Assembly (NCBI GenBank): GCA_035623255.1
Contig: DASPTU010000005.1
Span: 1-45,636 of the forward strand
Origin: JAFAGX01 sp035623255
GTDB lineage: Bacteria; Acidobacteriota; Terriglobia; Terriglobales; Acidobacteriaceae
DNA: 45,636 nucleotides
Direction of reading: 5' to 3'
Made by a program: the position numbers and the translations under genes. The notes below the pieces were generated by a model, which saw nothing but the letters and a program-made list of their open reading frames with translations, did not search any database and was not told where the DNA came from. Each line of letters begins with the position of its first letter. Position 1 is the stretch's first letter. Shown piece by piece: positions 17,256 through 24,229 of the stretch.

Positions 17256-18464
17256 TCAGTGGTATCGCTCGCTGAGTAGCTCCGCAATGGCGGCATACGC
17301 CCTCGACAACGTTTCTTCATCCGGCAGAAACACGATGCGGAAGTGCTTCGTGCCGGGCTTCTGGCCGAAGCCCGATCCATGGACAACCATGACGTGTTTT
17401 TGCACGATCAACTCGCGCACAAACACCTCGTCCCCTTCAGGAATATCAATTCTCGGAAACGCGTAGAAAGCGCCACGCGGCGAAACGCAACGCAGTCGCG
17501 GAGTCGAGTTGGCCCATCGTACCGTCAGGTCACGACGGCCACGAAGCTTGCGTCGCACTTCGATCAAGTGATCTTGCGGCCCCTCGAGCGCCGCTCTGAT
17601 CGCATATTGCTCCGGGTGATTTGCACATAGCCGCGCGCGCAGCAATTTCTGAATTCCCTCGCTGTATTGCTTGACCGCCGCAGCATCACCGCTTACGACG
17701 CCCCATCCGATCCGCCATCCCGGCGCCAGATAGTTCTTCGATAGACCGCCAAACGTTACGGCAGGCACGTCGGGAGCCACCGCCGCGATCGAAATGGTTT
17801 CGCCGTCATCCAGGATGAGCTTGTCATAGATCTCGTCGGCGAAGATCACCAGGTTGTGCCGCCGCGCGAGTTCCGCAATTTTCTCCAGCATGCTCCGCGT
17901 GCAGACCGAGCCGGTGGGATTATTTGGATTGATCAGCACAATTCCGCGAGTGCGCGGAGTAATCTTGCGCGTGATGTCGAAAAGATCCGGCTGCCAGCCA
18001 TCTTCTTCATTCAGATCGTAGGTATTCGGTTTCAGGTCCAGCCTGGCGAGCACGGCCGAGTACAGCGGATAGTCGGGGCTCGGGGTCAGCAGATCGTCTC
18101 CCGGATTGAGCAGCGCGGTCAGGCACAGATCGACGGTCTCGCTCACCCCCGTTGTGACAAATACATCCTGCACAGATGTAATCTTCTTCCGCTCGGCTTC
18201 AGCGCGAATCGCATCCAGCGCTTCTTTGACTCCCGGCGACGGCGCATATCCGTTCTTCCCCTCCCGCATCGCTTTGTACACCGCTTCGATCAGGTGTGGC
18301 GGAGTCTCGAAATCGAAATTGATCGGGTCGCCGATGTTGAGCGGAAGAATTTTGTGCCCTTGCCGCGCTACCTCATCTGCGACACAAGCCAGGTCGCGAA
18401 TCGCATAGCGGACATTCTGCAGCCGCGCCGCCGCGATAATCTCACGAGTTTGCGTTATCGGCAT
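17256..18464 (-). CDS. alaA: PLP-dependent aminotransferase, AlaA-like (probable alanine transaminase)
   Basis: This class I aminotransferase of 402 residues resembles E. coli AlaA along its length. Examples are NVRYAIRDLACVADE, KILPLNIGDPINFDFETP, ITPRTRGIVLINPNNPTGSV, NLVIFADEIYDKLILDD, and MRLCAN-like RLCANHPEQYAI. AlaA makes alanine from pyruvate and glutamate. FGGLSKNYLAPGWRIGWG carries the PLP-binding Lys in GLSK and the phosphate-binding Arg. The C-terminal block RIVFLPDEETL is present. It lies 60 bp downstream of the aldehyde dehydrogenase on the same strand, so the two may be co-transcribed. A broader substrate range cannot be excluded. Confidence 0.85.
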   Translation of the reverse strand: MPITQTREIIAAARLQNVRYAIRDLACVADEVARQGHKILPLNIGDPINFDFETPPHLIEAVYKAMREGKNGYAPSPGVKEALDAIRAEAERKKITSVQDVFVTTGVSETVDLCLTALLNPGDDLLTPSPDYPLYSAVLARLDLKPNTYDLNEEDGWQPDLFDITRKITPRTRGIVLINPNNPTGSVCTRSMLEKIAELARRHNLVIFADEIYDKLILDDGETISIAAVAPDVPAVTFGGLSKNYLAPGWRIGWGVVSGDAAAVKQYSEGIQKLLRARLCANHPEQYAIRAALEGPQDHLIEVRRKLRGRRDLTVRWANSTPRLRCVSPRGAFYAFPRIDIPEGDEVFVRELIVQKHVMVVHGSGFGQKPGTKHFRIVFLPDEETLSRAYAAIAELLSERYH

Positions 18465-18524
18465 AGAAATGCTGAGGGGTGCCCCATCCTGGCGCGTTCT
18501 TTGCGCTAGGCTGCGAGCAATGCC

Positions 18525-20063
18525 TTACTCCGCCCGGTCGATCTGCGCTTTCTGCAGCCGATCCGAATAATCCACGTACACCGACTTCCACTCAGTATAG
18601 AAGTCGATTGCCCCGATGCCGCCTTCGCGGTGACCGTTCCCTGTGGCCTTCACCCCGCCGAACGGAAGATGCACTTCGGCGCCAATCGTAGGAGCGTTAA
18701 TGTAAGTGATGCCCGCATCGAGGTCCCGCATCGCCTTAAACGCCCGATTCACGTCCTTTGTGTAGAGCGATGATGAAAGCCCGTACTGAATGCCGTTAGC
18801 GATCTCAATCGCGTGCTCCAGATTTTCGCAAGCAATGATCGAAACCACCGGGCCAAAGATCTCTTCCTGAGCGATCCGCATCGCAGGATCGACATCAACA
18901 AAAACGGTCGGCTCCAGGAAATAGCCGTATTGGTATTCCCCCCCAGTCAGCCGGTTGCCGCCGCACTTCAGCCGTGCGCCTTCCGCCTTGCCGATTTCAA
19001 TGTAGTTCAAATCGGTCTTGAACTGGCTCTCATTGATTGCCGGGCCCATTTCGACCGTCTCATCGAGGCCGTTGCCAACTTTCAGCCCCTTGGCACGTTC
19101 GACGTAGCGCTCGATAAATTCGCCGTAGACGCCCTTCTGCACAATAATCCGACTGGTCGCGGTGCAGCGCTGGCCCGTAGTTCCAAAGCCGCCCCACAGA
19201 CCGCCCTCGATCGCAAGATCGAGGTTCGCATCATCCAGCACGATCATGGGATTTTTGCCGCCCAGTTCGAGCGAACAATGCTTGAAGCTCTTGGCTGCGG
19301 TCGTGCCAACGATTCTCCCGACCTCGCTTGATCCGGTAAGCGAAACCGCGCGAACCTCGGGATGCTCCGTCATCGGCGTACCGACCATCGAACCAAATCC
19401 CGTGACAATATTGATGACACCCTTCGGCAGTCCTGCATCCACAAGGGCACGAACCAGGTTGAATGTCGAAAGCGGCGTGTCCTGCGCAGGCTTGATCACG
19501 CAAGTGTTGCCGCAAACGATCGCCGGCAAAAGCTTCCACGACGGGATCGCCATGGGGAAGTTCCACGGAGTAATCATGGCGCAAACCCCGAGCGGCTGCC
19601 GCACGGCCATGGCAAACTTGTTTGGCAACTCCGAAGGCGTCGTGGGCCCGAACATGCGGCGTCCCTCGCCCGCCATGTAATACGCCGTGTCGATTGCCTC
19701 CTGCACATCGCCGCGTGTTTCTTTGAGAATCTTGCCCATTTCCCGCGTCATGTCCCGGGAATATTCCTCTTTGCGTTCAATCAGAATTTCCGCGGCTCGA
19801 TAAACCAGCTCTGCGCGGCGCGGCGCGGGAACCAGGCGCCACTTTGCAAACGCGTGTTTCGCCGCTTCTACCGCAACATCCACATCCGCCTTGCCGGACT
19901 TTTGGAAGATACCGACCACATCCCGAGTGTCGGCGGGATTGCGATCTTCAAAAGTTTCGCCGGTCGAAGCATCGACCCATTCGCCATCGATAAAATTCTT
20001 GCAAACCCTGGCACGCGTCGCCGTGCCCAGAATTGTCGGACCCGTAAGTACTTCGGTTGCCAT
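18525..20063 (-). CDS. NAD(P)-dependent aldehyde dehydrogenase
   Basis: An ALDH-superfamily enzyme of 512 residues that oxidises an aldehyde to its acid. Hallmarks include ITPWNFPMAIPSWKLLPA, GSSEVGRIVG (cofactor-binding Gly motif), SLELGGKNPMIVLDD with the general-base Glu, and TTGQRCTATSR with the nucleophilic Cys. EEIFGPVVSIIACENL and LPFGGVKATGNGHREGG complete the pattern. The sequence resembles semialdehyde dehydrogenases such as the ketoglutaric- or aminoadipic-semialdehyde types, but substrate cannot be fixed. AGGAGG lies four bases before the ATG. The downstream aminotransferase hints at amino-acid metabolism. Confidence 0.88.
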   Translation of the reverse strand: MATEVLTGPTILGTATRARVCKNFIDGEWVDASTGETFEDRNPADTRDVVGIFQKSGKADVDVAVEAAKHAFAKWRLVPAPRRAELVYRAAEILIERKEEYSRDMTREMGKILKETRGDVQEAIDTAYYMAGEGRRMFGPTTPSELPNKFAMAVRQPLGVCAMITPWNFPMAIPSWKLLPAIVCGNTCVIKPAQDTPLSTFNLVRALVDAGLPKGVINIVTGFGSMVGTPMTEHPEVRAVSLTGSSEVGRIVGTTAAKSFKHCSLELGGKNPMIVLDDANLDLAIEGGLWGGFGTTGQRCTATSRIIVQKGVYGEFIERYVERAKGLKVGNGLDETVEMGPAINESQFKTDLNYIEIGKAEGARLKCGGNRLTGGEYQYGYFLEPTVFVDVDPAMRIAQEEIFGPVVSIIACENLEHAIEIANGIQYGLSSSLYTKDVNRAFKAMRDLDAGITYINAPTIGAEVHLPFGGVKATGNGHREGGIGAIDFYTEWKSVYVDYSDRLQKAQIDRAE

Positions 20064-20144
20064 AAGGCCTCCTATGATCGGAAAGAAAGCAGACGATAAG
20101 AATTCAACGTTCTATGCTACCGCCCGGATGAAGCAGGCGGCAAG

Positions 20145-20220
20145 TTGAGGCGATTTGCGGGCGTGAGCAAGGCAACGAGCGCGAGCCCGCAGCCGAAATC
20201 CCGAGCGCAAGGGATCTCAG
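20145..20220 (+). repeat. Dispersed repeat, copy 1 (downstream of mscS)
   Basis: Runs from TTGAGGCGATTTGCGGGCG to CCGAAATCCCGAGC and GATCTCA. It matches the copy at 21180-21257 over its whole length at roughly 80 percent identity by eye, in the same orientation. It ends 25 bp from the mscS stop. Confidence 0.75.
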
Positions 20221-20245
20221 AAACCAATTAAGCCGCCCCTGCACC

Positions 20246-21154
20246 TCATGATGGTTTCGGCCCACCCTGATCCAACACGTACACTCTTCCCGGCGCGGCG
20301 GTCTGAATCTTGTTCTGTTCGAAGCATTCCTTGATGCGTCGCCGTAGCTCGCGGCTGACTGCGAATTGTTTGTTGGGTCGCGTCTTCACCAGCATTAAAT
20401 ACTCTGCTTCGCCGCTGCCTACACGATCAATCCCAGGAACCTGCACATCTCCGACAATGTCGCTGGCGAATTGCGGATCGTGTCTCAGGTCTTCGCCAAC
20501 CTGTTCCAGCAAGTTGATGATTTTGTCGCTCGGCTCACTGTAAGCGACCACTACGCGCATCGGGAGTTGTGCCCAGTCGCGAGTCATGTTGGAGACGATC
20601 GTGATCTGGTTGTTGGGAACGATATGGACGGTCCCATCATCATCGCGCAACGCCGTGCGCCGCAGGGTCATTTCTTCCACCAGGCCTTTGACGCCCGCAA
20701 TCCGAATGGTGTCTCCGATTCCATATTGATTCTCGAACAGAATGAAGAAGCCGTTGATGAAGTCATGGACCAGCGTCTGTGCGCCGAAGCCGATCGCCAG
20801 GCCGGCCACTCCCGCGCTGGCGAGCAGCGGTCCCAGATTCAGGCCGAGCAAAGGCAGTATTTCGAGCGCAGAAACAAATACGATGATGAAGGTTCCAATA
20901 CTATTGATCACGCTGGCTAGCGTGCGCACTTGTTGGGCGCGAATACCTGCAGGTAATTTTCCAGCCTGTACCAACGAAACTTTACGGGTAATTAAGTGCA
21001 GAAGTCGCGCCAAGACGAAAGCAACGATGATGACAAGGACGATCTTCGGCACGTCGTGCTGGAGGAACGTGCGCGAATCCTGGTTCCAGCCTTCTAACAA
21101 CGCCTTTAGCCTTCCCTCGGAGGAAAACAGGGTGAGGAGCAATAGGGGATTCAT
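20246..21154 (-). CDS. Small-conductance mechanosensitive channel (MscS family)
   Basis: MscS channels open under membrane tension to release solutes during hypo-osmotic shock. The 302-residue protein has hydrophobic segments at about 36-55 and 82-105. The pore helix follows: LLASAGVAGLAIGFGAQTLV with the Gly/Ala-packed face, then HDFINGFFILFENQYGIGDTI. The soluble beta domain carries GLVEEMTLRRTALRDDDGTV and IVPNNQI, and the C-terminal alpha/beta domain follows. Length and architecture fit the three-helix bacterial MscS. The ATG at 21154 has only a weak Shine-Dalgarno (GAAG). Direct copies of one repeat bracket the gene, 25 bp away on each side. Confidence 0.92.
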   Translation of the reverse strand: MNPLLLLTLFSSEGRLKALLEGWNQDSRTFLQHDVPKIVLVIIVAFVLARLLHLITRKVSLVQAGKLPAGIRAQQVRTLASVINSIGTFIIVFVSALEILPLLGLNLGPLLASAGVAGLAIGFGAQTLVHDFINGFFILFENQYGIGDTIRIAGVKGLVEEMTLRRTALRDDDGTVHIVPNNQITIVSNMTRDWAQLPMRVVVAYSEPSDKIINLLEQVGEDLRHDPQFASDIVGDVQVPGIDRVGSGEAEYLMLVKTRPNKQFAVSRELRRRIKECFEQNKIQTAAPGRVYVLDQGGPKPS

Positions 21155-21179
21155 GGCTTCGCGCGCGATTATAAATAAC

Positions 21180-21257
21180 TTGAGGCGCTTTGCGCGCGTG
21201 AGCGAGAGAATGAGCGGGAGCGCGCAGCCGAAATCCCGAGCATAGCGAGAGATCTCA
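21180..21257 (+). repeat. Dispersed repeat, copy 2 (upstream of mscS)
   Basis: Begins TTGAGGCGCTTTGCGCGCG and contains GCAGCCGAAATCCCGAGC and GATCTCA, matching the copy at 20145-20220. It lies 25 bp before the mscS start, within its presumed promoter or 5' leader. Confidence 0.75.
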
Positions 21258-21345
21258 CATTGCGGTCAGCCAAGTGTTCGCTGCCCTTGCTCCGGAGCCT
21301 TGGATTCTCACCGCGTATAATCGTGCTGTGTCGCTGGGGGTGACC

Positions 21346-21708
21346 GTGCGATCTCCGCGAATCTTGTTGGCTGCTGCTCTTGTGCTTGCTCTCAGTATGT
21401 TTCCGCCAAGGGGGCTTGCTCAGAACCCTCCGCCTCCGGTTCCGCGCTTGCCGAACTCCGCCGAACCTTCCACCAACCCAGACAATCCCGACAGGGAGCG
21501 CATGGAGAAGGAAATGGCCAAGAAGGCCAACGAGGAACGCCAGGCTCAGCTGCGGCGTGACAGTGACCGCCTCTTCAAGCTCGCCACCGAATTGAAAGAT
21601 TCAGTCGACAAATCCAACCAAAACACCCTGTCTGTTGAAGTGATCAAGAAGGCGGAGGAGATCGAGAAGCTGGCCCACAGCGTAAAGGAGAAGATGAAGG
21701 GCTACTGA
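21346..21708 (+). CDS. Small secreted coiled-coil protein of unknown function
   Basis: From GTG 21346 the product has 120 residues. A signal peptide (MRSPRILLAAALVLALSM, cleavage near GLA-Q) precedes the Pro-rich segment QNPPPPVPRLPNSAEPSTNP. Residues about 50-120 are strongly charged and heptad-like (DRERMEKEMAKKANEERQAQ, ending KKAEEIEKLAHSVKEKMKGY), so a helical coiled coil is likely. GTG codons at 21328 and 21340 are alternatives; 21346 has GGGGG at a five- to six-base distance. No family recognised. Probably a periplasmic helical protein. Confidence 0.65.
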   Translation: MRSPRILLAAALVLALSMFPPRGLAQNPPPPVPRLPNSAEPSTNPDNPDRERMEKEMAKKANEERQAQLRRDSDRLFKLATELKDSVDKSNQNTLSVEVIKKAEEIEKLAHSVKEKMKGY

Positions 21709-21828
21709 CCCAGCGGGGATGGCCGAACTGCAAAGGGTTTTCATTTCGAGTGGGCCTCCGGACTCTCCCTTTCATCGGAACCAGTCAAACGAGTGTACGA
21801 CTGACTACCTCCCGTATTGCTTCTGAGC

Positions 21829-21851
21829 TATAATTGCAACTCAGTTTCACT
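21829..21851 (+). promoter_or_regulatory. Promoter -10 with overlapping operator of the Fur-family gene
   Basis: A consensus -10 TATAAT (21829-21834) overlaps AATTGCAACT-C-AGTTTCACT (21832-21851). This matches 16 of 20 bases of the perfect operator at 22445-22465. The position implies autorepression. No good -35 was found. Confidence 0.6.
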
Positions 21852-21871
21852 TGGTGCAAAGGGGAGGATAT

Positions 21872-22324
21872 TTGCCCTTTCCAGAGACGGAAGCCCCAGG
21901 AAGATTGCAGGCTGAACTGATGTCGCGCGGCTTGCGCATGACCCGTCAGCGGCGCACGATTCTGAGTGTGGTGGAGACCGCCAAGCAGCATCTCGACGCC
22001 AGTCAGATCTTACGCAGGGCCCGCAAACTCGATGCCCGCGTCGACCGCGTCACCGTCTACCGCACCTTGAGCCTGCTTAAGCGACACGGATTGATCGACG
22101 AGTTGGACCTCATGCACATGGAAGGGGAAAAACACTTCTACGAGCGCCGCCCGCAACGCGATCACATTCACATGGCGTGCCTGCGCTGTGGCAGGATCAT
22201 GGAATTTGAGAGCGATCTCTTTGACCGTCTGAAAGGACAGATCCAACGCGACTGCCGCTTTCACATTGTCGTTTCCCGCCTCGAAGTTGGTGGATATTGC
22301 GCCAACTGCCGGACTGCCGCCTAG
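21872..22324 (+). CDS. Fur-family metal- or peroxide-responsive transcriptional regulator
   Basis: The 150-residue reading starts at TTG 21872, directly behind GGGGAGGA (21861-21868); a TTG at 21851 would add seven residues. The winged-helix N-terminal domain contains TRQRRTILSVVE and the recognition helix DRVTVYRTLSLLKRHGL. The dimerisation domain carries DHIHMACLRCGRIMEF (His98, His100, Cys103, Cys106) and CANC (Cys143, Cys146), the structural zinc tetrad of Fur, PerR and Zur. His40 aligns with a PerR regulatory-metal ligand. Whether it senses Fe, Zn, Mn or peroxide cannot be read from sequence. Dyads with a TTGCAA core lie at its own promoter and before the downstream haem-protein operon, so it probably controls both. 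Confidence 0.9.
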   Translation: MPFPETEAPGRLQAELMSRGLRMTRQRRTILSVVETAKQHLDASQILRRARKLDARVDRVTVYRTLSLLKRHGLIDELDLMHMEGEKHFYERRPQRDHIHMACLRCGRIMEFESDLFDRLKGQIQRDCRFHIVVSRLEVGGYCANCRTAA

Positions 22325-22340
22325 GCAGCGGCGTCCCTCC

Positions 22341-22360
22341 TGTTGCATCTGGTTGCAACA
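22341..22360. promoter_or_regulatory. TTGCAA-type dyad behind the Fur-family gene
   Basis: TGTTGCA and TGCAACA are perfect 7 bp inverted arms around TCTGGT. The core is shared with the operator at 22442-22468, but half-site spacing differs by one base. A secondary binding site is plausible. Confidence 0.4.
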
Positions 22361-22399
22361 ATCCTGAAACAAAAAGTGACGTTTGGCGAGTTCCATCAC

Positions 22400-22468
22400 T
22401 TGACGCCGAGCCTTTCGATTCTTACGATAATCAGGTACAGAGTTAGTTGCAACTGAGTTGCAACTAAC
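22400..22468 (+). promoter_or_regulatory. Sigma-70 promoter with perfect 27 bp palindromic operator
   Basis: TTGACG (22400-22405), a 17 bp spacer and TACGAT (22423-22428) form a good promoter. Immediately downstream, 22442-22468 is a perfect palindrome with 13-base arms (GTTAGTTGCAACT) around one G. It contains two copies of the self-complementary AGTTGCAACT. The SD AAGGAG (22469-22474) starts at its end. A bound repressor would block initiation and elongation. Confidence 0.7.
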
Positions 22469-22478
22469 AAGGAGCCTG

Positions 22479-23339
22479 GTGAAACGCATAAACTTTTTGT
22501 TTCTGGTTCTCTTTTTCCTTGCGCCGCTGCTGCCTGCGCAGGAGCGCCCTTATTTCGTCACCTACAGCCATGAGATGGAAGAGCCGGGGAATCTGGAAAT
22601 CGAGCTGTTCAATGTTGTCGGGCATCCCCCAGGAGCAAATCTGTTTTTCGGCTCCAACATTGAATTCGAATATGGCGTGAAGGCCTGGTGGACGTCCGAG
22701 TTCTATCTCGACGGCCAAAGCACCCAGAATGACAGCACCATTTTCACGGGCTTCCGCTGGGAAAACCGCATCCGCCCTCTCATGCGAGAGCATTGGATTA
22801 ATCCCGTCATCTATGCCGAATTCGAAGACACTAGTGCCGATAAAGCCTTGCGTGAAGTGGTTGGTCACGATGGTGTTCCCGATTTCCTGGAGAGCAACGC
22901 GGTCGCGCGTCTCGACAAAGAACGCGAAATGGAGCTCAAGCTGATCCTCGGTAGCAACTATCGCGGCTGGAACATCAGCGAGAACATCATCGCTGAGAAA
23001 AATCTGTCGAACGATCCGTGGGAGTTTGGCTATGCCTGGGCGGTCAGCCGGCCGCTTCGGTTTGCCGCCAGCGCCCACAAATGCACGTTCTGTGCGGAGC
23101 GTTTTCAGGCCGGGCTTGAAATGTACGGCGGTCTCGGCGACCGCTACAGTTTCGGCTTAAATCACACTTCCCATTACGTTGGTCCTACCATGAACTGGGC
23201 AGCTCCGAACGGAACCACTTTGTCCTTCTCGCCCCAATTCGGATTGAACGACTACAGCATTCCGCACCTCTACCGGTTTGGTATTTCCTACGAGATCGAG
23301 CAATTGCTGAGCTACTTCCATCGGGCAGGCGACCGATGA
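22479..23339 (+). CDS. Probable outer-membrane beta-barrel protein, first gene of the haem-protein operon
   Basis: The 286-residue reading starts at GTG 22479, four bases after AAGGAG. A signal peptide (VKRINFLFLVLFFLAPLLPA, then Q) is followed by repeated amphipathic strands rich in Tyr, Trp and Phe (NIEFEYGVKAWWTSEFYLDG, YSFGLNHTSHYVGPTM, TTLSFSPQFGLNDYS). This resembles a small beta-barrel, but no named family is recognised and the last residue is not aromatic. An HKCTFCAERF segment holds a Cys pair. The stop overlaps the cytochrome start (ATGA), so the two are translationally coupled. A role as channel or scaffold for the downstream haem proteins is inference. Confidence 0.75.
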   Translation: MKRINFLFLVLFFLAPLLPAQERPYFVTYSHEMEEPGNLEIELFNVVGHPPGANLFFGSNIEFEYGVKAWWTSEFYLDGQSTQNDSTIFTGFRWENRIRPLMREHWINPVIYAEFEDTSADKALREVVGHDGVPDFLESNAVARLDKEREMELKLILGSNYRGWNISENIIAEKNLSNDPWEFGYAWAVSRPLRFAASAHKCTFCAERFQAGLEMYGGLGDRYSFGLNHTSHYVGPTMNWAAPNGTTLSFSPQFGLNDYSIPHLYRFGISYEIEQLLSYFHRAGDR

Positions 23340-23710
23340 CGCGTCGCATCCCAGTTCTGCTTCTCTTTTGCGCAGTTCTAGCGCAAGCCGCTGCTGATGG
23401 TTCCTGGATGGCGCATGTCCCAGCGAAAGACCACGATAGAACGAATCCATTCCAAGGACAAACGATTGCCATCGATGCCGGGAGGAATATATTCCTGGAG
23501 CATTGTGCGAAGTGTCATGGCGAGAGTGCTCAAGGCACAAAAAAACGGCCGTCCCTCCGCAGTGAACGGGTCCAGCAGCAAGCCACGCCCGGAGATCTCC
23601 ATTGGCTGCTGGTCAACGGCAACATGAGAAAAGGAATGCCTTCCTGGGCCAAGCTGCCCGACCCGCAACTCTGGCAAGTCATTTCTTATCTGAAGTCGAT
23701 CCATGAATGA
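23336..23710 (+). CDS. Secreted mono-haem cytochrome c
   Basis: A 124-residue class I-like cytochrome. A signal peptide (RRIPVLLLFCAVLAQAAA) sends it to the periplasm. Cys57-Ala-Lys-Cys60-His61 is the covalent haem motif, preceded by AGRNIFLEHCAKCHGESAQG. GNMRKGMPSWAKLPDPQLW contains the probable axial Met101, and ISYLKSIHE is the usual closing helix. It starts inside the stop of the upstream barrel gene and overlaps the next gene by 8 nt, so the three are one operon. Electron partners are unknown. Confidence 0.9.
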   Translation: MTRRIPVLLLFCAVLAQAAADGSWMAHVPAKDHDRTNPFQGQTIAIDAGRNIFLEHCAKCHGESAQGTKKRPSLRSERVQQQATPGDLHWLLVNGNMRKGMPSWAKLPDPQLWQVISYLKSIHE

Positions 23711-24167
23711 TGCTGGCAGGCCGCTCAGCCCCCTCGCCAAATGCCTCATGCTGGCATTTGTCCTGCTTGTCGGTATTCAGTTTGTCCCAGTCGATACTCG
23801 CAATCCTCCCGTTCAATCCGCCAATTCGATCTACACAATCGAAGCTGTGCCGCGGAGCGTGCGCACGATTTTCGAGTCGTCTTGCAGTAACTGCCACTCG
23901 AACCAGACTCACTGGCCGTGGTACAGGCATGTGGCGCCGTTTTCGTGGGTCGTTGTCCACGACGTTCATCGCGCCCGGAACCTCATGAATTTGTCAGAGT
24001 GGGGGACGTATTCGCCCAAGAAGCGGGATCAGAAGCTCGAAGATATTTGCGATCAATTGATGAATGGCGATATGCCTGATGGCAAATATTTACTGATTCA
24101 CCGCAATGCGCGGCTTTCCGAGGAACAGAAAGAGGCCGTCTGCCAATGGACTCAATCGCCGCGCTAG
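23703..24167 (+). CDS. Membrane-anchored haem-binding domain protein (Haem_bd type)
   Basis: The 154-residue protein has one N-terminal hydrophobic segment (LAKCLMLAFVLLVGIQFV, residues 11-28) and then a periplasmic domain. Cys61-Ser-Asn-Cys64-His65 is a c-type haem motif within SSCSNCHSNQTHWPWYRHVAP. HDVHRARNLMNLSEW and GDMPDGKYLLIHRNARLSEE are typical of the Haem_bd (PF14376) family, the Met of DMP being a likely axial ligand. It is the third gene of the barrel-cytochrome-haem operon. Such proteins are linked to electron transfer or peroxide metabolism in other bacteria; no function is proved here. Confidence 0.88.
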   Translation: MNDAGRPLSPLAKCLMLAFVLLVGIQFVPVDTRNPPVQSANSIYTIEAVPRSVRTIFESSCSNCHSNQTHWPWYRHVAPFSWVVVHDVHRARNLMNLSEWGTYSPKKRDQKLEDICDQLMNGDMPDGKYLLIHRNARLSEEQKEAVCQWTQSPR

Positions 24168-24229
24168 CCTTGCCCGCAAACAGAAGTGCCACCCGAGCAA
24201 CTGGATGGCTGGAGGAACGTTTTTCGACC

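Noticed and set aside
20145..21257. mscS with flanking repeats considered as a composite transposon
   Set aside because: The repeats encode no transposase, and no target-site duplication or inverted ends were seen.
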